Positions 25,107-32,726 of a stretch of DNA of 64,000 bases are shown here, one piece after another. The stretch covers positions 116,029 to 180,028 of the forward strand of contig NZ_JBICTU010000022.1 in assembly GCF_043197795.1 (NCBI RefSeq). The letters are read 5' to 3'. The DNA comes from Sphaerisporangium sp040649355. GTDB taxonomy: Bacteria; Actinomycetota; Actinomycetes; Streptosporangiales; Streptosporangiaceae. The first letter of the stretch is position 1. Each line of letters begins with the position of its first letter. Under the pieces are notes generated by a model. The model saw nothing but the letters and a program-made list of their open reading frames with translations, ran no database searches and had not been told where the DNA came from. The position numbers were made by a program, and so were the translations under genes.

Positions 25107-25297
25107 GCCGCGTCCTTTCCGACCCGGCCCGAGCCGAGACAGTCGAGACAGTCGCGTTCCTCACGAGGGTGGCCGTCGCTGTCATTGGTCCTGATGAGGA
25201 GCCCCCGCCGGGAGTCACACAGCTTCTTGCCACGCCCCCGGCATAAGGAACAGGGGACTGTGTCGCTGGTCTCGACTGGCCGGGTCACCGATGCCAT
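25103..25297 (-). CDS. DnaJ-type zinc-ribbon small protein
   Basis: 64 residues from the ATG at 25297; a GTG four codons later has a better-spaced AAGGAG and may be the real start. Two CxxC-x-G-x-G-like knuckles, CSLCRGRGKKLC and CLDCLGSGRV, as in the DnaJ cysteine-rich domain. Overlaps the next gene by four bases. It is divergent from the XRE-TPR regulator. Role unknown. Confidence 0.65.
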   Translation of the reverse strand: MASVTRPVETSDTVPCSLCRGRGKKLCDSRRGLLIRTNDSDGHPREERDCLDCLGSGRVGKDAA

Positions 25298-25454
25298 CTC
25301 CTTGGTTGAGCCCGCGCTCCCTACGCCGGAAGGCGGTCTGACGTACCGTGGTTGCCTGACGGCAAGACAAACAGCGAACCGATCAATGCGGGACCCCCAA
25401 CCCAGTCCCCTTTTTCGTCCCTCGTGCCCCCCCGAACGGGAGGATTGCCCGGAG

Positions 25455-26747
25455 ATGGCCGACACCATCCCAAACGTTCAATTGCGTGCCTGGCGTAACA
25501 AAGCCCGACTCACCCGCGCCGAACTGGCAGCGCGCATCAACGCCACCCCCACCGGCATCAAAGACGGCCTGAACTGCGACGAGGAACGCATCAGGCGATG
25601 GGAGGCCGGCGAAGTCTCCTGGCCACACTCCCCCTACCGCCTCGCCCTCACCCAGGCCACCGGCCTCCAGGTCGAAGATCTGGGCTTCTCCCCCACCAAG
25701 CGCCGCAACGGCAGCCGCCTCATCGAAGCCCAGATCATCCCCACCGACGCCCTCCGCGCCGAAGCCGACCTGTACGGCACCATGGAACTCGCCCAACAGC
25801 TCCAGGCATCCGACGTCGGCCCCGGCACCCTCGAAGCACTCGCCGAGGCCGTAGAACTCCTCTGCCGCGCCTATCCGGTCGTATCCGCTGCCACCTTGCG
25901 CGACCGCACCCAAAAGCGTCTCGCCCAGGTAACCCGCCTGCTCTCCGGCCGGCTCACCCTCGCCCAGCACCGCGAACTCCTCGTCATCACCGGCTGGCTA
26001 ACCGCCCTACTCGGCTGCATCCACTACGACCTCGGCGAACGCGAAGAAGCAGAAACCTCCCGCCGCGCCGCCTACGAAATGGGCCACCAGGTAGGCCACG
26101 GCGAACTCATGGGATGGGCACACGAGATGTCCGCCTGGTTCGCCCTGGTCGAAGGCCGCTACGAAGACGTCGTCACCTCAGCACGCAAAGGCCAGGACGC
26201 CGCCGGCCTCAGCAACGCCATGGTCCAACTCACCCTGCAAGAGGCCCGCGGACTGGCCCGCATGGGAGACCGCCGCGAAGCCGACAAGGCCCTATCTCGC
26301 GGAGCCGACATCCTCGCCAAACTCCCGCCGCCCGAACACCCCGACAACCACTTCGTGTTCGACCATGCCAAATGGATGTTCTACGCCGCCACCGCCTACA
26401 CCTGGCTAGGCGACAACGACCGCGCCGAAGAACACGCCCTAGAAACCATCCAAATCCACACCCGCCCCGACGGCACCCACAATGCCCCCATGCGCGTAGC
26501 CGACGCCCACATAGACCTCGGCATCATCCACGCCCGCCGAGGCAACCTCGACACCGCCGTCCACCAAGGCCTCACCGCATTCGACATCGAACGCAAATCC
26601 TTAACGGATCTAGTGAATCGCGCCGGCGACCTCGACCGCGTCCTACGCCAAACCTACCGCCGTGAAGCCCTCGCCGCAGAGTTCCACGAGCGCTATATCA
26701 CTGCCCGGCAGGCGTTAACCACACGCAGACCAGAACTCTTGGAATAG
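25455..26747 (+). CDS. XRE-family regulator with TPR domain
   Basis: 430 residues from the ATG at 25455, with GGGAGGA ten bases upstream. N-terminal lambda-repressor-like HTH (LRAWRNKARLTRAELAARINA...IRRWEAGEVSWPHSPYRLALTQATGL, about 10-70), then TPR-like helices (about 110-400: WLTALLGCIHYDLGEREEAETSRRAAYEMG, ADAHIDLGIIHARRGNLDTAVHQGLTAF). This resembles the large Streptomyces family of XRE-TPR proteins that often sense peptides or nucleotides. It reads divergently from the conjugation block and precedes the nuclease cargo gene. Confidence 0.88.
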   Translation: MADTIPNVQLRAWRNKARLTRAELAARINATPTGIKDGLNCDEERIRRWEAGEVSWPHSPYRLALTQATGLQVEDLGFSPTKRRNGSRLIEAQIIPTDALRAEADLYGTMELAQQLQASDVGPGTLEALAEAVELLCRAYPVVSAATLRDRTQKRLAQVTRLLSGRLTLAQHRELLVITGWLTALLGCIHYDLGEREEAETSRRAAYEMGHQVGHGELMGWAHEMSAWFALVEGRYEDVVTSARKGQDAAGLSNAMVQLTLQEARGLARMGDRREADKALSRGADILAKLPPPEHPDNHFVFDHAKWMFYAATAYTWLGDNDRAEEHALETIQIHTRPDGTHNAPMRVADAHIDLGIIHARRGNLDTAVHQGLTAFDIERKSLTDLVNRAGDLDRVLRQTYRREALAAEFHERYITARQALTTRRPELLE

Positions 26748-26804
26748 ACCAGAATCAAACCGAAGAATCAGGAACCTATTCGCCGAGCTTTGATGGGGGG
26801 ACCA

Positions 26805-27797
26805 ATGCAACCAAGCGCTAGTTGGCATGATTTCGAACAATTAGTTGCATTGATACTACAAAAGACACTTGAAGGATATTCGATTGAGGCGCCTACATCA
26901 AGGGCGGATGCAGGGATAGACTTTATTGCAAGAAAAGGCAACGACACCATACTCTTTGAAGTGAAAGCCACAGCGCCGCACACCGGAAGGCGACTTCGAG
27001 ATGCGGTCGAGCAACTAAAGCGATACGAAGCAAGCTTTCGAGAAAAGTACCCCAACAATCCCCCACCGAAGCTGACACTAGCAGTTCCGACAGCACTGAC
27101 TCCAGAACACATTGACTTCCTCACCGCACACAATGTACAGGTCATGGATGGCGCAGAAATTGCCAGACAAGCTTCTCTGCATGGCTTACAAAATGAAGCG
27201 GTTCGAATTCTAGGCAATCTCGCACCCGATCCACAATCTCAAGCAATCACGAGGCGGCTAGCCAATCTGCATGTAACCGAGCGACTCCTAAAAGGGCTTG
27301 CGGATACTACGTGCGGAAACAAGGAGTGGGCGATATACCAGAAATTATGCAGAGACATTATGGAGTACCTATTTAGCCCTCCCCTTGAACGCCCTATAAC
27401 GGAACATCCCACGCAAGTTAAGAGCAATCGTCGAGATTTCATAATGCCCAACTATTGCCTGGACGGCTACTTTGCCTATCTTCGTGCAATATACCAGGCT
27501 CACCTCATAGTATTCGACGCAAAGAATAGTTGCAAAGGAGTCAATAAATCGGACGTCCTGCAGGTGTCGAATTACATGTCCAAGAAAGGGTTGGGGCTTT
27601 TTGGGGTTATAATTGGCAGAAAAGGTCCCAACAGAGGCGCTAGCTACGCCAGGCTGGACCATTGGAAAGAACAGGAAAAGATGATTCTATTTCTTGAAGA
27701 CGACGATCTCCGCGAAATGATACGACTAAAGATAGCCGGCCAGGATCCAGTTAACCTGATCGTGCAGAAGATCGAAGATTTCCGGCTTTCGATCTAA
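26805..27797 (+). CDS. Two-domain restriction-endonuclease-like protein (cargo)
   Basis: 330 residues from the ATG at 26805, preceded by GGGGGGA; ATG 26793 and TTG 26790 are in frame. The N-terminal domain (about 5-130) has WHDFEQLVALIL and the D...ExK core ADAGIDFIARKGNDTILFEVKA, an Mrr-like PD-(D/E)xK fold. The C-terminal domain (about 195-325) has RRDFIMPN...HLIVFDAKNS...DVLQVSNYM, a second PD-(D/E)xK-like core. Base composition is near 47 percent GC by eye against about 70 in neighbours, a sign of recent transfer. No methyltransferase is adjacent. A defence nuclease is the best guess. Confidence 0.75.
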   Translation: MQPSASWHDFEQLVALILQKTLEGYSIEAPTSRADAGIDFIARKGNDTILFEVKATAPHTGRRLRDAVEQLKRYEASFREKYPNNPPPKLTLAVPTALTPEHIDFLTAHNVQVMDGAEIARQASLHGLQNEAVRILGNLAPDPQSQAITRRLANLHVTERLLKGLADTTCGNKEWAIYQKLCRDIMEYLFSPPLERPITEHPTQVKSNRRDFIMPNYCLDGYFAYLRAIYQAHLIVFDAKNSCKGVNKSDVLQVSNYMSKKGLGLFGVIIGRKGPNRGASYARLDHWKEQEKMILFLEDDDLREMIRLKIAGQDPVNLIVQKIEDFRLSI

Positions 27798-27825
27798 AAG
27801 CGGCTGCCTATATGCACTCCTGGCG

Positions 27826-29821
27826 TGTCGTGACCCACTTGATACTTGACGCTTTGGCTTCGGATGATGCTTGACACGGCCTAGACGATCTTTCTCCGCT
27901 TAGTATGGTCGGCCGATTTGATTCGGGATACTTCCTGGGTGGTGGTTCGGGTCACCACCTTGAGGGTTTCCACCTCGTCGTGGATGGCGATATGGCTGTC
28001 ATCGACGGTCACGGTGACGACCTTCCGGGCGTGTACCCGGCCGAGGTTGATCTTCTGGCCGACGACCATGATGCCGCCCTTGATGCTGACCACCCGTTGG
28101 ACGGTGACCGGCCCGGTCGGGGGTTTCGGGGGTGGACCGGCGGTTCGTGCGCCGCGCAGCCTGCCGCACTCGGTGATCGGCAGCGGGCAGCGGACCGTCC
28201 GCAGCAGGGTGCGTTCGCCGTCGAGGACCTGCGCGGTGATGCCGTCCATCCGGATGGTGACGCGTTGCCCGGCCAGGGTGGTGCCGATGCACAGGGCGTA
28301 GTTGGCCAGGCTGACCGTGCCGGCCGTGCTGACCAACCGGTCGATCTCGACGGCCGGGTAGCCCGCATCCAGCGCCGGGATCGGTGCGGGACCAGCCGGC
28401 CGGGCATCAGCGGTGGCCGGCAGCGTGGTCAGGTCACGAGAGGTAAGCCGGGACGGCACGGTCTTGAGCCGGTCACCGCAGGCGGTGAGTACGTGCAGGT
28501 GGGCGGTACTGATCCACAGGGTGATGGACATTCCGGCGCGGTCGGGGCCGAGCCAGACCTGCTGTCCGGCGACCGACAGGTTTCCCGAGTCGGGCACGAT
28601 CCTGTCCACCTCGACAGCCTCCACCGAGGCCGGCAGCGGCGTCCGTTCCACCAGGGCAGGCACCTGACCGGCGGCAGAGTCCGGCTCAGGTGCGATCGTC
28701 ACCGATGACGCCTGGCCATCGAGCGCGGCTAGGCCGGCGGGCAGCCGCAACGCCAACTGCGCCTCCAGCTGCTGGTACTGGTCGTGATCTGCCCGGGGCG
28801 CGGTGAACCGGTCGACGGGGAAGGCCATGTCCAGGGCCTGGTGCGGCCGGGCGGTGTTGTAGCGGGTCACGAACTCGTCCACCGCCGCCTGAGCGTGCTG
28901 GATCGAGACGAACGGCGCCGCCTGGTCCAGCAGTTCACGCCGCACGGTCTGATGGAACCGCTCGATCTTCCCGGTCGTAGTCGGGGTGCGGGGCTGGGTG
29001 TTGCGCGCGGTGATGCCGTTCTCCCGGCAGATCCGCTCGAACAACGTCTCACCCGCCCGAGGGCCGCCGAACCGGCAGGTGAACTGCTTACCGTTGTCAG
29101 TGAGCACCTCCTGCGGGACTCCGAAGGTCTGCATCGCCGAGGCGAACGCCGCGCACACCGCCCGGCCGGTCGCCCGCACCACCACAGAAGCGATCACACA
29201 GAACCGGGCGTGATCGTCGATCCCGGTGATCAGCTTGCACTCGGTCCCGTCGGCCAAGAACACCCCGCCCATGATGTCCATCTGCCACAGCTGCATCGGA
29301 CCCGGCCGCTCCCACCGCACGAACTCCGAGCGTTTCCGCTTGCGCGCCATCGGATCGATCAGCCCGTTACGCACCAACGCCCGATACACGCTGGAGCGCG
29401 ACGGCAGCGGCTCCACCCCACGCCGGCCCAGCTCCCACACCAACGTCCGCGGCCCCCACTTGGGATGCGCCCGCCGCAGCTCACAGATCAACACCTCGAT
29501 CTGCGCCGGAGTCTGCATCGGATGCGACCTCACTCGATGCGAGCGATCCGCCAACGCCCCCAGCCCGCCCTCGCGATAGCGGCGCATCCAGGTATGCACC
29601 GACTGCCGCGACACCCCATATCGAAATGCGACCTCGGTGACCGGCGCACCCGCCAGGACTTCCATCACCGCGTGATACCGCTGCTCCACGACGCTCAACT
29701 CCACCAGCGCCATCCAAGCCTCCCCCGAAGCGCCGATAACGCAACGAGAAAGCCCAGAAGACGATCAAGGTGTCAAGCATCAAGCGAGGCCAGCGTGTCA
29801 ATCATCAAGCGAGACAGGACA
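27826..29821 (-). mobile_element. IS481-like insertion sequence, 1996 bp
   Basis: Ends are imperfect inverted repeats: TGTCGTGACCCACTTGAT at the left and, on the other strand, TGTCCTGTCTCGCTTGAT at the right, each followed by a second TTGAC-containing block. The 15-bp sequence TATGCACTCCTGGCG flanks both sides (27811-27825 and 29822-29836) as a target duplication. It carries one intact transposase. Joining the flanks restores an intergenic sequence after the nuclease gene, so no gene is broken. Confidence 0.88.
27881..29713 (-). CDS. IS481-type DDE transposase with long C-terminal extension
   Basis: 610 residues, ATG behind GGGGAGG. N-terminal helix-turn-helix (VTEVAFRYGVSRQSVHTWMRRYREGG), an integrase core with the DDE residues in LWQMDIMGG, VLTDNGKQFT and TGKIERFHQTVRREL, and an extension (about 330-600) with repeated beta motifs (VEVDRIVPDSGNLSVAGQQV, VEIDRLVSTAGTVSLANY, VQRVVSIKGGIMVVGQKI). 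The threefold repeat of RxVSxxGxxxxxxxxI is beyond the usual IS481 length of 300-400 residues and may bind the terminal repeats. Confidence 0.9.
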   Translation of the reverse strand: MALVELSVVEQRYHAVMEVLAGAPVTEVAFRYGVSRQSVHTWMRRYREGGLGALADRSHRVRSHPMQTPAQIEVLICELRRAHPKWGPRTLVWELGRRGVEPLPSRSSVYRALVRNGLIDPMARKRKRSEFVRWERPGPMQLWQMDIMGGVFLADGTECKLITGIDDHARFCVIASVVVRATGRAVCAAFASAMQTFGVPQEVLTDNGKQFTCRFGGPRAGETLFERICRENGITARNTQPRTPTTTGKIERFHQTVRRELLDQAAPFVSIQHAQAAVDEFVTRYNTARPHQALDMAFPVDRFTAPRADHDQYQQLEAQLALRLPAGLAALDGQASSVTIAPEPDSAAGQVPALVERTPLPASVEAVEVDRIVPDSGNLSVAGQQVWLGPDRAGMSITLWISTAHLHVLTACGDRLKTVPSRLTSRDLTTLPATADARPAGPAPIPALDAGYPAVEIDRLVSTAGTVSLANYALCIGTTLAGQRVTIRMDGITAQVLDGERTLLRTVRCPLPITECGRLRGARTAGPPPKPPTGPVTVQRVVSIKGGIMVVGQKINLGRVHARKVVTVTVDDSHIAIHDEVETLKVVTRTTTQEVSRIKSADHTKRRKIV

Positions 29822-29836
29822 TATGCACTCCTGGCG

Positions 29837-30083
29837 GAACTGCCGAATCGCGCTTATAAGAGTCAAGGCGGCGGCGCGGCGCGCCGCCGTACCCGGCCCT
29901 CTACCGCACGCCGCCCGGGCGTGCGGCGTGGGCGCCGGTCCCGGCCGGCGGCGCCCCGGGCCGTAGCCTCACCGCGCGCCCGCCGCGACCGATGCACTCG
30001 CCGACCCCAGCGACACGCCGCCGCCCATCGCCTCCCCATCCGGATGCCCCGATCGATGTCAGGGGCGCTCAGGTCATCGGTAA
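29837..30083. other. GC-rich hairpin region of the element
   Basis: No convincing gene. CCGCACGCC (29904-29912) pairs with GGCGTGCGG (29918-29926), and GGCGCCG (29931-29937) with CGGCGCC (29949-29955). The adjacent strong hairpins near the right end could be an origin or transfer (clt) region; nothing proves it. Confidence 0.35.
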
Positions 30084-30440
30084 CTACCAGAGATCGTCGA
30101 GGTCACCGATCCTCTTTTGGAGCACGCGAGCGTCCTTCTTGGGCAGGATGTGAACCACGGCGTCCAAGAGCGCGCGAAGCTCAGCAGGGTCAGGACAGCA
30201 CAGCATCTCTCCGCAGGATTGCGCCGGATCGAAAAGCCGATGCCAGGGGTCTCGTAAGAACAGCGACCAAGCGCGTAACGCCTCTTCCGCCGCACCGGGC
30301 CAGTAGCGCTTGTACTCCAGACGAGCAACTGCGATACGCCCTCGGTACGACAAGCCCGGGATTTCGGGAACTCTCGTGGCGGTTGTTCGTGAGCGCCACG
30401 GACCATCAGCGCGAATCTGCGCTGGACGCCTACGCGCCAT
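30084..30440 (-). CDS. Hypothetical protein near attR
   Basis: 118 residues from an ATG at 30440 with CGAAAGG upstream. It contains SYRGRIAVARLEYKRYWPGAAEEALRAWSLFLRDPWHRLF and ends VVHILPKKDARVLQKRIGDLDDLW. It is helical and soluble, with no domain that I recognise. It is the last gene before attR of the element. Confidence 0.55.
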   Translation of the reverse strand: MARRRPAQIRADGPWRSRTTATRVPEIPGLSYRGRIAVARLEYKRYWPGAAEEALRAWSLFLRDPWHRLFDPAQSCGEMLCCPDPAELRALLDAVVHILPKKDARVLQKRIGDLDDLW

Positions 30441-30649
30441 GGCCCTTTCGTGTGATCGACATAGCGTCATCCTTCCACAGGCTGAACTTCAGGCAAGATG
30501 CCCCTGAGTGGTGCCCCCCTCACGATCGCCTAGCGGTGGCTGACCTCCGTAGGGGGCTGGGGGCGATCGACGGTCCGGGGTCTCGTTCCTCAACCCCGGC
30601 CCACCGAGCACCAGAGCGACGAAGGTGCAGACGTTTCTGATGCCCCTCG

Positions 30650-30671
30650 CGTGCCCGTTGCGTGCCCGTCA
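30650..30671. repeat. Integrase arm-type direct repeats, right side
   Basis: CGTGCCCGTTG and CGTGCCCGTCA in tandem, 11-bp period, about 100 bp before the core. They match the left-side pair at 18007-18028 in all but three positions. Confidence 0.6.
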
Positions 30672-30770
30672 GGAGGGTAATCAAGGGGGACTCACGGGGA
30701 ATCACGGGTACTCGAAGCGCTCACCCGCAGTTCAGCGTCTTCCCAGCTCAGCGACCATGCGCGATAGAGA

Positions 30771-30815
30771 CTTCCCAAGCTGACAGCGCGGGTTCGATTC
30801 CCGTCACCCGCTCCA
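30771..30815 (+). repeat. attR, second copy of the 45-bp tRNA-Gly core
   Basis: Identical to 17890-17934 from CTTCCCAAGC through CCGCTCCA. Sequence on each side differs from the tRNA locus, so it is the right junction of the element. Confidence 0.9.
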
Positions 30816-30831
30816 CGCGTATTTGACCAGG

Positions 30832-31257
30832 TCAGCGAAGCACTTCCGGTAGAAGCGTGAACGCTGGCACATGTCGAGGGCGGATCAGCGTGAAGTCACG
30901 CCGGTCCAGCGTCGCAATCTGAGTGACATTTAGTCGTTCCGCGATGGCAACCAGGGACACGTCAGCGGGGTCCAGTCGAGCGTCTCGGTAGGCGCGGACA
31001 AGTTCTGCCATTCTCCGCACATCGGCTGGCACCAGGTCGACTAGTTCAAACTCCTCGGTCGCCAGATCAAGAAACTCCGCATGCACGCGAGGTCCCATGT
31101 GCCTGTTAATGGTCCATCCGGCCTCGATCAAGATGGTCGAAGGCAGCAGGAGCGGCCCCTCCAACTCTTCAAGGAGACGCACGCATGAGGCATGGTGCTT
31201 GTCATCTCGATCGACGACAGCGATCAAAGGGCCTGTGTCCAAGAGCGTGGCAGTCAC
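30832..31257 (-). CDS. PIN-domain ribonuclease toxin (VapC-like)
   Basis: 141 residues. PIN fold with the acidic residues Asp7 (LLDTGPLI), Glu45 (ILIEAGW), Asp96/Asp99 (RLDPADVSLVAIAERL) and Asp118 (TLDRRDF). It should cleave RNA. Its start overlaps the small acidic gene upstream by four bases, the usual antitoxin-toxin layout. It ends 17 bp from the attR core, outside the intact element and between two att copies. Confidence 0.85.
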   Translation of the reverse strand: MTATLLDTGPLIAVVDRDDKHHASCVRLLEELEGPLLLPSTILIEAGWTINRHMGPRVHAEFLDLATEEFELVDLVPADVRRMAELVRAYRDARLDPADVSLVAIAERLNVTQIATLDRRDFTLIRPRHVPAFTLLPEVLR

Positions 31258-31499
31258 GTTGACCGATTGAACCGCTCCGCCAGCAGATCTTCGACCCGTT
31301 CGGACAGATCCCCTTCACCGGAGGCACCGATCCCAGCGATCGACAACCGCCGACGCCGAACCGGCTCAGACGATTCCTCCTCCGCCACCTCAGCCAAGTC
31401 AGGATCTGTCTTCACCAAACGCAGGAGACGACGCGCCTGGTCCGGCGACAGCCGGTCCACCAGGTGATGAAGCTCCTCATGCGCATGCCCAGCGCTCAT
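31254..31499 (-). CDS. Probable VapB-type antitoxin
   Basis: 81 residues from the ATG at 31499 (a TTG six codons earlier is possible). LHHLVDRLSPDQARRLLRLV forms one helix block, a Glu-rich linker follows, and the end SERVEDLLAERF would embrace the toxin. It is found before PIN toxins and probably neutralises the product of the next gene. The DNA-binding fold is not evident. Confidence 0.7.
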   Translation of the reverse strand: MSAGHAHEELHHLVDRLSPDQARRLLRLVKTDPDLAEVAEEESSEPVRRRRLSIAGIGASGEGDLSERVEDLLAERFNRST

Positions 31500-31645
31500 G
31501 GCCGAGAGTCTACGCAAACGATTCTGCTTGCGTCAGTGACACGCCCTCTGGTCGGCTGCGCTGTCACTTCGTCGGCAGGAAGCTCTGCACCGAGGTCCGC
31601 GCCGTACCAGTCCGCGTGACGGGTGCAAGGGCATGGGCTGATCCT

Positions 31646-31667
31646 CGGGCCATTAGCGGGCCATTAA
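31646..31667. repeat. Direct repeats before the third att copy
   Basis: CGGGCCATTAG and CGGGCCATTAA, 11-bp period, about 85 bp before the core. The spacing equals that of the other arm-type pairs but the sequence differs, so a different integrase probably used this site. Confidence 0.5.
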
Positions 31668-31750
31668 CCAGGGTGACGAGGGGTCAACCGCGGTCACTCA
31701 GGACCGGCCTGGGGCCCAGGTCAGCGGCCCTACGCGCGGTGATCGATGTA

Positions 31751-31795
31751 CTTCCCAAGCTGACAGCGCGGGTTCGATTCCCGTCGCCCGCTCCA
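31751..31795 (+). repeat. Third copy of the tRNA-Gly att core
   Basis: 44 of 45 bases match the tRNA copy (CCCGTCGCCCG instead of CCCGTCACCCG). It is followed by CACCTAAGGCCCAGG and a hairpin at 31801-31838 like that after the tRNA. Confidence 0.85.
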
Positions 31796-31800
31796 CACCT

Positions 31801-31838
31801 AAGGCCCAGGCCGGGGAACAATCCCCAACCAAGGCCTT
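31801..31838 (+). terminator. Hairpin after the third att copy
   Basis: AAGGCC (31801-31806) pairs with GGCCTT (31833-31838) and GGGGA with TCCCC inside it; TTGATCGTTTCT follows. Confidence 0.5.
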
Positions 31839-31866
31839 GATCGTTTCTGGAGTCTAATCGATCTTC

Positions 31867-31980
31867 CGTGCAATCAACGTGCAATCAGCCCACGGACACG
31901 AGCACACCCGCCGGCCCGGCATCGTCCTCCTCGCCACCAAGCCTCACCCACCGAACAAGGACGCGCGGTCGCCGGTCCCG
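31867..31980 (-). pseudogene. Integrase 3' remnant after the third att copy
   Basis: The minus frame ends GEEDDAGPAGVLVSVG with a stop that overlaps tandem repeats CGTGCAATCAA and CGTGCAATCAG (31867-31888), the same stop-over-repeat layout and the same GATCTTCCGTG flank as the intact integrase end. Upstream coding is lost after a few dozen codons. I infer the 3' end of an older integrase. Confidence 0.5.
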
Positions 31981-32086
31981 CCACCGCGTCCACACAGAGG
32001 ACAGCTCGGGTGAGGCTCCCGTAGCCGCCCGGTTCCCGCCATCGTGGCCAAGGGTTGTGTCAAGGACCTTGTGACAAGATCGCAGG

Positions 32087-32497
32087 ATGCTGCGACTCAC
32101 CGATTTCATCATCGACTGCCCGGACACGATGAAGCTGGCGGCCTTCTACTCTCAGGTGACGGGCCGCCCGATCAAGGAAGGCAGCCACGAGAACTGGGCC
32201 GGCATCCAGTTCGGCGAGGTCGAGCTGGCCTTCATCCAGGTGGACGACTACCGCGCTCCGCAGTGGCCCGACGGCGAGCACCCCAAGCAGTTCCACCTCG
32301 ACTTCGAGGTGGACGAGATCGAGTCCGAGCAGCGCCGCGTCCTCGATCTCGGCGCGACGCTGCAGCAGGACTTCATTGGCCCCAACGGCTACGGCTGGCG
32401 GGTCTACACCGACCCGATCGGCCACCCCTTCTGTCTGTGCCGCAACAAGGGCGTCATCTGGACCGACCAGGGCCCGATCTGGCCCAAGCGCGACTAG
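32087..32497 (+). CDS. VOC-family (glyoxalase/bleomycin-resistance-like) protein
   Basis: 136 residues. Two beta-alpha-beta-beta-beta modules: MLRLTDFIIDCPDTMKLAAFYSQVTGRP with IQFGEVELAFIQVD, then FHLDFEVDEIESEQRRVLDLGA with VYTDPIGHPFCLC. A histidine (HLDFEV) and the end-strand pattern could hold a metal. VOC proteins may be dioxygenases, isomerases or drug-binding proteins, and the substrate cannot be told. It lies between the third and fourth att copies as a passenger of an older insertion. Confidence 0.85.
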   Translation: MLRLTDFIIDCPDTMKLAAFYSQVTGRPIKEGSHENWAGIQFGEVELAFIQVDDYRAPQWPDGEHPKQFHLDFEVDEIESEQRRVLDLGATLQQDFIGPNGYGWRVYTDPIGHPFCLCRNKGVIWTDQGPIWPKRD

Positions 32498-32603
32498 GCC
32501 TATCTCAAAGCCATATGCCCTACTGCGCGACGACTCTGAGACAGGCCCTAGCCATGGGTCAGCCACCACACCCGTACAGGTCGCGCACGAAGATCAGCGG
32601 CCG

Positions 32604-32648
32604 CTTCCCAAGCTGACAGCGCGGGTTCGATTCCCGTCACCCGCTCCA
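32604..32648 (+). repeat. Fourth copy of the tRNA-Gly att core
   Basis: Identical over 45 bases to the tRNA copy. The following CACCTAAGGCCCGGG matches the flank of the third copy. Confidence 0.88.
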
Positions 32649-32653
32649 CACCT

Positions 32654-32691
32654 AAGGCCCGGGTCGGGGAACCATCCCCAACCCGGGCCTT
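32654..32691 (+). terminator. Strong hairpin after the fourth att copy
   Basis: AAGGCCCGGGT (32654-32664) pairs perfectly with ACCCGGGCCTT (32681-32691) and GGGGA with TCCCC within, followed by TTGATCATTTCT. It is the best of the three related hairpins. Confidence 0.65.
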
Positions 32692-32726
32692 GATCATTTC
32701 TAGGACCTATTCGATCTTCCGTGCAA

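Larger units (their letters stand above)
17890..30815. mobile_element. Actinomycete integrative and conjugative element (pSAM2-like AICE)
   Basis: Bounded by two identical 45-bp copies of the tRNA-Gly 3' half (17890-17934 and 30771-30815), about 12.9 kb apart start to start. Contents in order: tyrosine integrase, excisionase, RepSA-like initiator, TraB/FtsK translocase, two small paralogues, Pra-like activator, KorSA-like repressor, zinc-ribbon proteins, XRE-TPR regulator, two-domain nuclease, an IS481-like element and a hypothetical gene. This is the pSAM2/AICE plan: transfer as double-stranded DNA by a single FtsK-like protein. All core genes look intact. The cargo end (26.8-27.8 kb) is much richer in A and T than the rest. 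Confidence 0.9.

Noticed and set aside
30771..30815. Second to fourth att copies as extra tRNA-Gly genes
   Set aside because: Only the 3' half is repeated; the acceptor 5' strand and D arm are missing, so they cannot be tRNA genes.
17890..32648. Four 45-bp repeats considered as a CRISPR-like array
   Set aside because: The spacings (12.9 kb, 1.0 kb, 0.85 kb) are irregular, the repeats equal the 3' end of a tRNA gene, and there are no cas genes. They are attachment sites.
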